From JAAELZ01 sp047639475 (lineage in GTDB: Bacteria > Pseudomonadota > Gammaproteobacteria > Arenicellales > Poriferihabitantaceae): 25,378 nt of DNA. A model generated the notes under the pieces. It did no database searches. It worked only from the letters and a program-made list of their open reading frames with translations, and was not told the DNA's origin. Positions 8,838 to 16,543 of the stretch are shown here, piece after piece. The DNA is taken from positions 1 through 25,378 of the forward strand of contig JBLIOD010000039.1 of the NCBI GenBank assembly GCA_047639475.1, given 5' to 3'. Position numbers and translations under genes: made by a program. How positions within the stretch are numbered: the first letter of the stretch is position 1; each line of letters begins with the position of its first letter.

Positions 8838-8932
8838 CCGCAGTTGTTTTCGCCCAGCTGCGTTATAACTCACTAATTTGGAATGACCAAATTACGCTTA
8901 TTATGTCTTACTGAATCAAAAAACAGCTGCGG
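8838..8932. repeat. long imperfect hairpin B (REP/MITE-like unit)
   Basis: CCGCAGTTGTTTT (8838-8850) pairs with AAAACAGCTGCGG (8920-8932) at 12 of 13 positions, the exception being a possible G-T wobble. At the tip TAATTTGG-AATGA-CCAAATTA (8874-8893) is a perfect 8-bp stem. The tip TTTGGAATGACCAAA differs by one base from the reverse complement of the hairpin A tip. Together the two units span about 190 bp. They could be a transposable repeat, a transcribed structured RNA or a transcription barrier; I favour a dispersed chromosomal repeat. Confidence 0.65.
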
Positions 8933-8945
8933 CAGGGGCAATACA

Positions 8946-8975
8946 TATAATTGAGTACGCCCCCTAGGTTAATAT
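8946..8975 (+). promoter_or_regulatory. candidate uvrD promoter (-10 elements)
   Basis: TATAAT at 8946-8951 is a perfect -10 hexamer, and a second one, TAATAT (8970-8975), lies exactly 6 bases before the ATG. No convincing -35 is placed at 16-18 bp from either. The first would give a leader of about 24 bases without a Shine-Dalgarno; the second would give a leaderless message. Confidence 0.35.
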
Positions 8976-8981
8976 CGGGCA

Positions 8982-11150
8982 ATGGATGTTTCGCATATTT
9001 TTAATGATTTGAACGACGCTCAACGTGAAGCGGTGGGTGCTGGCCCTGGACCAATGATGATTTTGGCTGGTGCGGGTAGCGGCAAAACCCGCGTATTAAC
9101 TAACCGCTTGGCGTGGTTAGTGCAAGGTTACCAAGTTTCACCTCTGTCAATTTTGGCTGTTACCTTTACCAACAAAGCTGCACGGGAAATGCGCGGGCGC
9201 GCGGAAAAATTATTGGGCGTGCCGCTGAACGCCATGATGATCGGCACCTTCCATGGTTTGTGTCATCGTATTTTGCGCCATCACTCGCAAGAAGCCGGTT
9301 TGCCTAACACTTTTGAAATTATCGATAGTGATGATCAGTTCCGTTTGATCAAACGCATGATAAAGGAACTTGATTTAGACGAAGCCTATTGGCCGCCCAA
9401 GCAAATGCAGTGGGCCATAAACGCGCACAAAGAAGAAGGTAGGCGGCCTAAAGATATTCCGCAAAGTGCGGACCATCATCAGCAAACGCTGATTGCCATC
9501 TATGAACGTTACGAGGCGACTTGTCAGCGCAGTGGTTTGGTGGACTTTGCTGAAATACTGCTGCGTACGCTTGAGTTGTTTAAGAACAATGAATCTTTAC
9601 GGCACGAATACCAAAATCGTTACCAATATATTTTGGTGGACGAGTTTCAAGACACCAATGCCATTCAGTACGAGTGGATAAGAATTTTAAGTGAGCCGAC
9701 TAATAACTTGTTCGCAGTGGGTGACGACGACCAATCTATTTATGGGTGGCGCGGTGCGCGGGTGGAAAATATTCTAAATTTCGATACCGATTACCCTACG
9801 GCAAAATTGATTCGTTTAGAGCAAAACTACCGCTCTACCAGCACAATATTGAGCGCTGCGAATGCCGTGATTGACCACAATGCTGGCCGTATGGGCAAGG
9901 AACTGTGGACGGCCGGTGAAGATGGCGAACCGATAACATTATATGGTGCTAGTAATGATTACGATGAAGCCAGGTATATCGTTGAACAAATTGAGAACTG
10001 GTTGACCGCTGGAAATGCGAGAGATTCCGTTGCCATTTTGTATCGGTCTAACGCGCAATCGCGCGTGTTAGAGGAGCGTTTATTAAACGCCGGTATTCCA
10101 TACCGTGTTTACGGCGGGTTACGCTTTTTTGAGCGTGCTGAAATAAAAGATGCACTGGGTTATATGCGCTTAGTGTCAAACGCACATTCTGATGCCGCAT
10201 TTGAGCGTATTATTAATCAGCCGACTCGTGGCATCGGTACTAAAACCTTAGACGTGATTCGGGCGCATGCACGTGACCACGCCCAATCAATGTGGACGTC
10301 AACGCTGGCCGTGTTAGAGCAAGATGTCTTGCCTGCGCGCGCCGCCACAGCAGTACAAAAATTTATTGACTTGATTATCAGTCTCAACAAAGAGACTGAC
10401 GGCATCGAGTTGCATGAGCAAACCGATGCAATATTATTTCGTACAGGCTTGTTAGACCATTACAAAAGTGCCAAAGGTGAAAAAGCGGAAGCACGGGTAG
10501 AAAATCTAGAGGAATTGGTTAACGCAACGCGCCATTTTGAGTTGGATGAAGAAGAGGAACTCGACCCGCTGACGTCTTTTATTGCCCATGCTGCCTTAGA
10601 AGCAGGTGAAGGCCAAGCTGATGAGTGGGAAGAATGCGTGCAGTTAATGAGCTTACATTCTGCCAAAGGCTTAGAGTTTCCGTTGGTGTTCTTAAGCGGT
10701 TTGGAGGAAGGCTTATTTCCCCATCAACGTTCTATTGACGAACCGGGGCGATTGGAAGAAGAACGGCGTTTGGCTTACGTCGGAATGACGCGTGCGATGG
10801 AGCGCTTAGTGATAACTTACGCAGAGATTCGTCGTTTACATGGTCGAGAACACTATACCCAGCCTTCACGATTTATCAGGGAAGTGCCGCCACAGTATAT
10901 TAATGAAGAACGTAGTTATCGTATCCATAGCAATGACAATAGCAGATATAGCTTTGAGGCGAAGTGGCCTTCAAGCACAGGGTCTAGTTCAGAAATCAGC
11001 TTAGGTGGAAGAGTCAAGCACGGCACTTTTGGTGAGGGTACAGTGATCAGTATCGATGGTCAGGGCGAGCAGGCCCGAGTTCAAGTCAATTTTGACGATG
11101 TTGGGGCTAAATGGTTGGTCGCGGCGTTTGCTAATTTGCAAGCCGCTTAG
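8982..11150 (+). CDS. uvrD: DNA helicase II, UvrD
   Basis: Superfamily 1A 3'-5' helicase acting with UvrABC in nucleotide excision repair and with MutHLS-type mismatch repair. The 722 residues are the normal length. Visible motifs: LNDAQREAV (Q motif), Walker A AGAGSGKT (about 29-36), TFTNKAAREM (Ia), VDEFQDTN (219-226, Walker B), GDDDQSIYGWRGA (III), QNYRST (IV), LMSLHSAKGLEFPLVFL (V) and RRLAYVGMTRAMERL (VI). The C-terminal VKHGTFGEGTVISI domain is the RNA-polymerase-contacting Tudor-like tail of UvrD/PcrA. No Shine-Dalgarno precedes the ATG. A hairpin follows the stop immediately. Confidence 0.96.
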   Translation: MDVSHIFNDLNDAQREAVGAGPGPMMILAGAGSGKTRVLTNRLAWLVQGYQVSPLSILAVTFTNKAAREMRGRAEKLLGVPLNAMMIGTFHGLCHRILRHHSQEAGLPNTFEIIDSDDQFRLIKRMIKELDLDEAYWPPKQMQWAINAHKEEGRRPKDIPQSADHHQQTLIAIYERYEATCQRSGLVDFAEILLRTLELFKNNESLRHEYQNRYQYILVDEFQDTNAIQYEWIRILSEPTNNLFAVGDDDQSIYGWRGARVENILNFDTDYPTAKLIRLEQNYRSTSTILSAANAVIDHNAGRMGKELWTAGEDGEPITLYGASNDYDEARYIVEQIENWLTAGNARDSVAILYRSNAQSRVLEERLLNAGIPYRVYGGLRFFERAEIKDALGYMRLVSNAHSDAAFERIINQPTRGIGTKTLDVIRAHARDHAQSMWTSTLAVLEQDVLPARAATAVQKFIDLIISLNKETDGIELHEQTDAILFRTGLLDHYKSAKGEKAEARVENLEELVNATRHFELDEEEELDPLTSFIAHAALEAGEGQADEWEECVQLMSLHSAKGLEFPLVFLSGLEEGLFPHQRSIDEPGRLEEERRLAYVGMTRAMERLVITYAEIRRLHGREHYTQPSRFIREVPPQYINEERSYRIHSNDNSRYSFEAKWPSSTGSSSEISLGGRVKHGTFGEGTVISIDGQGEQARVQVNFDDVGAKWLVAAFANLQAA

Positions 11151-11153
11151 CAT

Positions 11154-11178
11154 GCGCCTAAGGGCTTAGGCGCGTTTT
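11154..11178 (+). terminator. uvrD terminator
   Basis: GCGCCTAAG (11154-11162) and CTTAGGCGC (11165-11173) are perfect complements around a very short loop, followed by GTTTT. It begins 4 bp after the uvrD stop. Confidence 0.8.
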
Positions 11179-11290
11179 GGTGCTAGAACTTATAAAATAA
11201 GAGGTGCTGATACTGCTAAAAGAAGCAAAGCGACGGATATAACCTGAACATAGAGGAATTTTGAAGAATGGAAAATGCCAGTTAGATTTT

Positions 11291-11562
11291 TCATTGTTGC
11301 TGTAGTTGATGAAAGCCGCCTTCATGCTGCATTAAAATAAGCGTCTTGATGAACTCGGAAGGCTTATACCCACGCTTAGTGTTGGGCCTGTTGGGCGATG
11401 GGAAGTGCTCATCAACACGCTCAGTAAGCTTCAGGGGCTTCATTAACTGAGCAATAGCCAAAAATCCTGCTCGAGAGGTGAGTAAACCGTTCGTTGTGTC
11501 GAGTTTGTAAGGTAAAATGATCGTGAGCCTTGAGTTGTTGCACCCATTGGGTGATGGAGTGA
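11291..11562 (-). pseudogene. remnant of an IS1380-like family transposase (N-terminal part)
   Basis: The minus strand is open for about 90 codons and includes LPYKLDTTNGLLTSRAGF, then LAIAQLMKPLKLTERVDEHF, then NTKRGYKPSEFIKTLILMQ and HEGGFH, ending QLQQQ and a TGA at 11291-11293. The order (R-AG, inner helix, hydrophilic linker, RGYKPS, L-LM--EGG) is how I remember the N-terminus of IS1380-family transposases. The catalytic DDE part is absent, the last residues look degenerate, and no start codon with a ribosome binding site is evident. The other bases between uvrD and the Rieske gene (11180-11290, 11563-11691) show nothing else I can support. Family assignment is from memory of the motif. 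Confidence 0.6.
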
Positions 11563-11691
11563 TTTATCTCAAACCTTTATACAGCCAAGGCTTTTAGCTT
11601 TTTATCAATCTCTATCTGGGGATCAGGGGCTTATTAGGTACTGCAAATTACCTCTCTCAACTACGCATTAAAAACTGTACTAAATACCGCT

Positions 11692-12009
11692 ATGAGTGAA
11701 CTTTGGAGTTACGCCCTACCTGCTGACGATGTCGATGACGAAGATGTTATGCCAGCGACTGTCGAAGGCAAAGAAATGGCTATTTATCGCGTAGAGGATG
11801 AATACTTTGCTACCGATAATTTATGCACTCACGGTGCAGCGAAGTTGTCGGAGGGAATCGTGATAGGCGACTATATTGAGTGCCCATTGCACCAGGGTTT
11901 ATTTTGCGTACGTGACGGTAAGGCGATGGGTGATCTGGTGACGGAAGACGTGAAGTCTTACCCAACCAAGGTAGAAGACGGCAAGGTGTTTGTGCAGTTA
12001 GCGCTCTGA
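11692..12009 (+). CDS. Rieske [2Fe-2S] ferredoxin (non-heme dioxygenase ferredoxin type)
   Basis: Small soluble electron carrier, 105 residues, the usual length of the ferredoxin component of Rieske oxygenases. The cluster ligands are C45 and H47 (CTHGAAKL) and C64 and H67 (ECPLHQGLF), that is C-x-H-x16-C-x2-H. No oxygenase or reductase gene is adjacent, so its partner is unknown; it may serve a reductase or oxygenase elsewhere, or act in assimilatory or detoxifying redox. There is no Shine-Dalgarno; TAAATA lies 5 bases before the ATG. Its stop is one base from the stop of the convergent gene. Confidence 0.9.
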   Translation: MSELWSYALPADDVDDEDVMPATVEGKEMAIYRVEDEYFATDNLCTHGAAKLSEGIVIGDYIECPLHQGLFCVRDGKAMGDLVTEDVKSYPTKVEDGKVFVQLAL

Positions 12010-12010
12010 A

Positions 12011-12370
12011 TTAAACCTGAGCCGCGCGCTCTTTCTTCTTTTTCGCAGCCCTTAGTGCGGCACCGTATGCCTGCTTTGCCCAGTCAACTAATTCATCTTC
12101 ATTATCCAGCGCGGATTCTGGGGCTTCGAAATACGATAAAGAAAATGGCTTGCCTTTCTTATGATAGGTGAATTGTTCTAAATCTAAATCGATGAAAGTT
12201 TGCTCGTTTTCTTCGTCTGCTTTGAGATACAGCACATCGTCGGATATTAGACCAAACATTAAGTTGTCTAGAAAAACACCCTGGCCGCCAAACATGTTCT
12301 TTACTTGTACAGATCCCAGTGATTCTAATTGATCACATAAATGGACTACGAACGGATTGTCTTCAACCAT
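12011..12370 (-). CDS. TfoX N-terminal domain protein
   Basis: The 119 residues are a single TfoX/Sxy N-terminal domain: VKNMFGGQGVFLDNLMFGLI, DVLYLKADEENEQTF and PFSLSYFEAPESAL are the family landmarks, followed by a DELVDWAKQAYGAALRAAKKKK tail. Full-length TfoX/Sxy (about 200 residues) is a competence regulator with an added C-terminal domain that is absent here. Stand-alone proteins of this type are common and of unknown function, so a role in competence must not be assumed, although comEC lies 9 kb away. The basic C-terminus could bind nucleic acid. No Shine-Dalgarno is seen upstream of ATG 12370. Confidence 0.85.
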   Translation of the reverse strand: MVEDNPFVVHLCDQLESLGSVQVKNMFGGQGVFLDNLMFGLISDDVLYLKADEENEQTFIDLDLEQFTYHKKGKPFSLSYFEAPESALDNEDELVDWAKQAYGAALRAAKKKKERAAQV

Positions 12371-12523
12371 AGAAGTTTGTTTTATCTATTAGATTAGTGA
12401 GTTGCTTAAGAAGTTAATATAATGCCAGATTCGCTATCAGGTCAAGTCTTCACCGTGGGCATTGTTTTATTGTCTTATTTGGGTTTACCGCAAAAACTCT
12501 AATTTAGGGCAGCTCAAGTCGGC

Positions 12524-13741
12524 CTATATCGATGACTGCTCTGTGCTTACTGTGATTAAGCCATGTAAAGTGCGGTGCACTGGACAACGGTCGGCCACCA
12601 TCATTAAACGGGCATTCTGCTCGTTGCTTAAGTCGCCAATTAAGCTAATGTCTCGGTGCAGATTCATGCCTTTTTGTTTGCCTGCGCCATCACCGAGATC
12701 TTCTTTAAAACGCCGACTGCTGAGTTTTACCTTTACATCTTTTAGCGGAATAGATTCGCGTTTTGCTACCATCCGAACGGTCATAGCAGTACATACACCG
12801 AGACTTGAAAGTAAAAATCCGTAGGGGTCTGGCCCCAGGTTTTGTCCTCCAGAAGAGATGGGTTCGTCTGCGATGAGTCGATGATCCTTGGTGTAAACAT
12901 TGCAGGCGAATTCGTGATCGGCTTCATCTACCAACACTTCACCTTGCTGTAATGCAATTTGCGAAGCCGTATTTTGCGTTGATAAATCAAGATATCGCCC
13001 GAGCCAGCTAACCATCATGGTGGCTACATACTCAGCATCTTCATTTTTGCTGAGCAAGTGATCAGCGCGATCAAGCGAGATAAAACTTTTCGGGTGTTTA
13101 GCGGCTTTATATATTTTTGCCGCTTCATTGATAGATACTTGAGGGTCTAGTGGAGAGTGAAAAACAAGCAAGGCTTTACCTAGTTTTGAGATATGGTCCG
13201 TGTCGTTATAGCGCTCAATATCTTCTAAAAACTGCTTTTTGATAGTGAACAGTCTGCCGGCCAAATCAACCGATGCTTCATCTTGTGCCTTAATTTGGTC
13301 GGCGTGCTCGCAAAATAAGTGCCCAATATGCTCACCCGTTGCAGGTGCTGCAATCGTCACCACTGCTTTAACTGATTCAATTTTTTTGGCTACCGCCAAC
13401 ACTGCCGCGCCGCCTAGGCTGTGTCCGATAAGAATGCTCGGCGCTTGGTTTTCAGTCTGCATATACGCAGCAGCTGATAATAGATCTCCAAGGTTAGAAG
13501 AAAAATTGGTGTTGGAAAAGTCTCCATCGCTATTGCCGAGGCCAGTGAAGTCAAAGCGCAAAGTAGCAATGCCTTTCTTCGCCAGCGCACGCGAAATTCT
13601 AGACGCTGCGGCGATATCTTTACTACATGTAAAACAATGCGCAAACAGAGCGTATGCGGTAGGCTGGCCATTAGGTGATTCTAGTAACGCAGCAAGTACT
13701 TCGCCTTGTTGGTTATTGAATGTTATTTTGTTTCTTTGCAT
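12524..13741 (-). CDS. bifunctional alpha/beta hydrolase / OsmC family protein
   Basis: Fusion of two domains, 405 residues. Residues 1-255 are an alpha/beta hydrolase with nucleophile S108 in IGHSLGG, acid D199 in HSPLDP and histidine H228 in RADHLL. Residues 270-405 are an OsmC/Ohr-like domain with peroxidatic C317 in SSLGVCTAM and C386 in ADRCPVHRTL. OsmC-type proteins reduce organic hydroperoxides through such a cysteine pair. The same fusion is widespread in proteobacteria; its substrate is not established. A plausible job is hydrolysis of a lipid or ester hydroperoxide followed by reduction, but that is inference. It lies 74 bp after the DUF2288 gene on the same strand. No Shine-Dalgarno precedes ATG 13741. 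Confidence 0.92.
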   Translation of the reverse strand: MQRNKITFNNQQGEVLAALLESPNGQPTAYALFAHCFTCSKDIAAASRISRALAKKGIATLRFDFTGLGNSDGDFSNTNFSSNLGDLLSAAAYMQTENQAPSILIGHSLGGAAVLAVAKKIESVKAVVTIAAPATGEHIGHLFCEHADQIKAQDEASVDLAGRLFTIKKQFLEDIERYNDTDHISKLGKALLVFHSPLDPQVSINEAAKIYKAAKHPKSFISLDRADHLLSKNEDAEYVATMMVSWLGRYLDLSTQNTASQIALQQGEVLVDEADHEFACNVYTKDHRLIADEPISSGGQNLGPDPYGFLLSSLGVCTAMTVRMVAKRESIPLKDVKVKLSSRRFKEDLGDGAGKQKGMNLHRDISLIGDLSNEQNARLMMVADRCPVHRTLHGLITVSTEQSSI

Positions 13742-13815
13742 TGTTGGGTATTTTTAAAGAGAGATTTAAAATGTGAAGTTTAGAGTGCGGGTTTGTAGGT
13801 TTGTTCCTCGGCACA

Positions 13816-14133
13816 TTAGGCTTTATTTTGTACCAGTACCAAAGGCCTTACCACCACAGCCCATAGCGCGGCATCTGCTAGTTGCCAGGCTTTGGCTTGT
13901 TCCGTCGTGACCGCGTGTACCCAGCCTTTGTTTTGGTATTCACCAATCTTCTCGACATCATCATCGGATACGGCATGCGCCACTTCAACTAGATCTAACG
14001 AGGAGTCAACGGAAATTAGGCTACCTTGCGCGAAAAAACGCTCTATTTCTCGCCAACTTACTTGAGCCGTTTCGAGGTTTATTTTGGCTCGTTTTAGTTC
14101 ACTCACCTCGTCGTCAAAGGAGGGCTTAGACAT
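13816..14133 (-). CDS. DUF2288 family protein
   Basis: Small acidic cytoplasmic protein, 105 residues, without membrane segments. RAKINLETAQVSWREIERFFAQG, SLDLVEVAHAVSDDD and WQLADAALWAVVVRPLVLVQ match the uncharacterised DUF2288 family. The start overlaps the end of ansA by 8 bp and has GGAG 9 bases upstream, so it is translated from the ansA message. No biochemical function is known to me. Confidence 0.85.
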   Translation of the reverse strand: MSKPSFDDEVSELKRAKINLETAQVSWREIERFFAQGSLISVDSSLDLVEVAHAVSDDDVEKIGEYQNKGWVHAVTTEQAKAWQLADAALWAVVVRPLVLVQNKA

Positions 14134-15106
14134 GGTTCATTTCTCCACAGATATTGCGCTCCGCTAGGGTGCGTATCATGTTTTTTGGGTAGCCCAGATA
14201 ATGTAGCACCATTAGTTTGGTCAAGGCCGCTTCAACGGTCATATCGCCGCCGTTAATGGCGTTTATTTTTAGCATGGCTTGGCTAGTGGCATAAAGCCCA
14301 AGGTCAACATGCCCACCATGACATTGAGTTATTGCCATAATAATTGTGCCGGCTTTATTGGCTGATTCAAGCGCGGCAACGAGTTCAACGTTTTGTTCCG
14401 GCAGTGTGCCTACGCCATACCCTTCCAGAATGAGTGCATCTAGCGGTGAGCTGAGTAGTGCATCAACCTGCTTAACATTGAGCGCGGGGGTGATGCGAAT
14501 GACGCCAATATTCAAGTCGATAAATGATCGCTTGTCTTGAGTAAAGTCGAAACCAATAGCGGTGGTTTGCGCTTGCATGGTTTCGTGTTTCGGCGCGCCG
14601 AAAGCGACCAAGGCATTGGCATTTATCTTTGAGCTACGCGCACCGGGTATGAGTTCACCCGCGAAACTGACAAACACCCCTGTTTCGGTTTCAATGCAAT
14701 GCTCAATGGCGTTTTTTAGATTGCCTTCTGCATCACCGTTCTCAGTGCCCAATGGAAACTGAGAACCGGTAATGATAAGCGGAAGTGCAAATCGCTGATG
14801 TAGTAAATAGGTCAATGCGCTGGCGGTATACGCCATTGAGTCTGTGCCATGGATTAACAGCACTGCGTCGGCATCGGGCGCAGCCACAATTAAATCAGCC
14901 ATTTGCACCCAGTACTTACCTTGCATATTCGCGCTATCTAACAGCGGTGAAAGCGACTGTACTTGCCAGCTAATATCCTGGTCTTCATAAGGCTGTAAAA
15001 TCGGTGCGATACGTTCAGTCAGATTTCCACTGGGTGCCAAGCCCCGTTCGGTTTGTTGCATGCCGAAGGTGCCGCCTGTATACAGAATGAGAATATTTTT
15101 TTTCAA
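14126..15106 (-). CDS. ansA: type I (cytoplasmic) L-asparaginase
   Basis: Hydrolyses asparagine to aspartate and ammonia. The 326 residues lack a signal peptide and align with E. coli AnsA along their length: LYTGGTFGM (first catalytic Thr about T13), LLIHGTDSMAYTASALTYLL (second Thr with the Asp), ITGSQFPL, LILEGYGVGTLP, AITQCHGGHVDLGLYATS and GGDMTVEAALTKLMVL. The start codon is TTG, not ATG: the residues MKKNILILYTGG align with the family start, and an in-frame TAA lies 12 bases upstream of it, so no upstream ATG is possible. No Shine-Dalgarno is visible. It is divergent from the small secreted-protein gene at 15165 and heads the DUF2288 unit. Confidence 0.93.
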   Translation of the reverse strand: MKKNILILYTGGTFGMQQTERGLAPSGNLTERIAPILQPYEDQDISWQVQSLSPLLDSANMQGKYWVQMADLIVAAPDADAVLLIHGTDSMAYTASALTYLLHQRFALPLIITGSQFPLGTENGDAEGNLKNAIEHCIETETGVFVSFAGELIPGARSSKINANALVAFGAPKHETMQAQTTAIGFDFTQDKRSFIDLNIGVIRITPALNVKQVDALLSSPLDALILEGYGVGTLPEQNVELVAALESANKAGTIIMAITQCHGGHVDLGLYATSQAMLKINAINGGDMTVEAALTKLMVLHYLGYPKNMIRTLAERNICGEMNHV

Positions 15107-15164
15107 AAGGAAAACTTAATGGTTTTTGTATAGACTAATTTTAACCCGACGAGACATAAACCCT

Positions 15165-15578
15165 ATGAACAAAATGCCAAAATAACAAAATTTTTACTTA
15201 GCCAAGCTCTGCCTAACAGTGTGCTTATTCCTTTTATCATCCCTTACGTTTGAGCAAGGAAATGCTGATGTGACTGATGTAAAAACGCGCCAAAGTGCGG
15301 AGGGTTCTTGGAGTTTCAACGTAACCCTTAATCATCCAGATACAGGATGGGAAGATTATGCTGATGGCTGGGATGTCGTGTTACCCAGCGGAGAAGCGAT
15401 TAAACCTAGCGGCGGTGAGTTTACCCGCACCTTATGGCACCCTCACGTGGGAGAGCAGCCTTTTACCCGTGGTCAAAATGGCATCATGATTCCTGAAGGC
15501 GTTAGTCAAGTAACCGTCCGAGCCGATGACTTGAAAGACGGTTTTGGTGGTAAAGAAATAACGGTGCAACTCGCATAA
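15165..15578 (+). pseudogene. small secreted conserved protein with an in-frame stop in its signal peptide
   Basis: From ATG 15165 the frame reads M-N-K-M-P-K-stop-Q-N-F-Y-L-A-K, then the hydrophobic core LCLTVCLFLLSSL, then GNA|DVTDVKTRQS and about 100 mature residues. The TAA is at 15183-15185. Replacing it with a sense codon restores a textbook signal peptide of about 37 residues with a basic n-region, which argues that 15165 was the true start. The mature part (SWSFNVTLNHPDTGWEDYAD, WHPHVGEQPFTRG, GGKEITVQLA) resembles a conserved, uncharacterised secreted family. If the gene is still expressed it might start at GTG 15219, but that loses the basic n-region. Alternatives are a sequencing error or stop readthrough. 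Confidence 0.6.
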
Positions 15579-15602
15579 GCAGCCTAGAAAGCTTTTCTGC
15601 TT
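15577..15602. terminator. candidate hairpin between convergent genes
   Basis: AAGCAG (15577-15582) pairs with CTGCTT (15597-15602), enclosing AGAAAGCTTTTCT. There is no T-tract on either side. It begins at the stop of the small secreted gene and faces the end of the EamA gene. Confidence 0.3.
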
Positions 15603-15626
15603 GATGCAGTACCTATGCTGGGGTTT

Positions 15627-16535
15627 CTATAGGCTAGGTGTGGGCTTTCGCCTCAACCCAGTCATTGCATTAATGATTATGGCGACCAACAAAATCAAAC
15701 CCCCTATAAAAGTATATTGGCTCATTTGCTCATCAAGCAACAACCATACCCACAATGGGCCAAGCAGCACTTCGGTCATCGATAACATCGCCAGCTCAAC
15801 GGCAGGGACGACTTTTGAGCCCACGGTATAAAGCGTTAAACCCAGGCCCAATTGAAAAACACCGAGCAGTAGCGCGATGCCGCCATCTTGGTTTATCAAC
15901 AACACAGCATAACCTTGGTAAAAGCACACCGCTAAGGCCGTTATTACGGCAAATAACCCCGCAAGAAATACCGCGGGAAGCATATCTTCTTGTTTGCCCC
16001 ACCGCAGTGAAACAGTAAAAATAGCAAAACCCAATGCTGAAAGTAAGGCGGTAATATTACCAGCCATATAGCCGGCAGAAATGCCGTCTAAAACCATCAC
16101 CAATACCCCTAGGGCTGCGATCAACGTGGCCATCCACGTGCCGATGCGTACCTTTTCGCGTAATAACACCCATCCGAGTAAGGCGGCGAAAAAAGGCGCA
16201 GCCGCAAATAGAAACATCGCATTGGCGACGGTGGTGGTTTGTATTGAGTGAATCGAACAGCTAAATGCCAGTAACAAACCACAGGCGCCAATGACGCTAG
16301 AGCGGCCCGCTCGATGAATGGCTTTAAAGGGAGCGCCACCCGAGCGAATGGTAATGACAACAAACAAAAATAGGCATAGGGACATTGAGCGATATAGCAA
16401 TATTTGCCAAACATTCGCCAACTCGATATGGCGCATTCCCAGCCCCATAAAAGACCAGAAAAAACCGGCACAGATAACCAGTGTGACACCGACACCATAG
16501 GTGATTCCCTGCGACTTAGGAGGCTGAGTATTCAT
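15627..16535 (-). CDS. EamA/DMT superfamily transporter
   Basis: Inner-membrane protein of 302 residues with two EamA repeats and about 10 predicted membrane helices, beginning VTLVICAGFFWSFMGLGMRH and ending GGLILLVAIIINAM. The motif LYRSMSLCLFLFVV and SIQTTTVANAMFLFAAAPFF are typical of the drug/metabolite transporter family, which exports or exchanges small metabolites. Substrate is unknown. It starts 8 bp after the stop of the broken 3-hydroxyacyl-CoA dehydrogenase, so it was probably the second gene of that operon and may now suffer polar effects. No good Shine-Dalgarno: GCGGA lies too far upstream. Confidence 0.88.
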   Translation of the reverse strand: MNTQPPKSQGITYGVGVTLVICAGFFWSFMGLGMRHIELANVWQILLYRSMSLCLFLFVVITIRSGGAPFKAIHRAGRSSVIGACGLLLAFSCSIHSIQTTTVANAMFLFAAAPFFAALLGWVLLREKVRIGTWMATLIAALGVLVMVLDGISAGYMAGNITALLSALGFAIFTVSLRWGKQEDMLPAVFLAGLFAVITALAVCFYQGYAVLLINQDGGIALLLGVFQLGLGLTLYTVGSKVVPAVELAMLSMTEVLLGPLWVWLLLDEQMSQYTFIGGLILLVAIIINAMTGLRRKPTPSL

Positions 16536-16543
16536 TCGTAAAA

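Noticed and set aside
12011..12370. Functional competence cluster with comEC
   Set aside because: The TfoX protein has only the N-terminal domain and is 9 kb from comEC among unrelated genes; the sequence does not support a shared system.
12462..12824. Plus-strand ORF of 120 residues overlapping the OsmC end of the fusion gene
   Set aside because: It is antisense to the conserved OsmC catalytic region and its translation is low-complexity and unlike any family.
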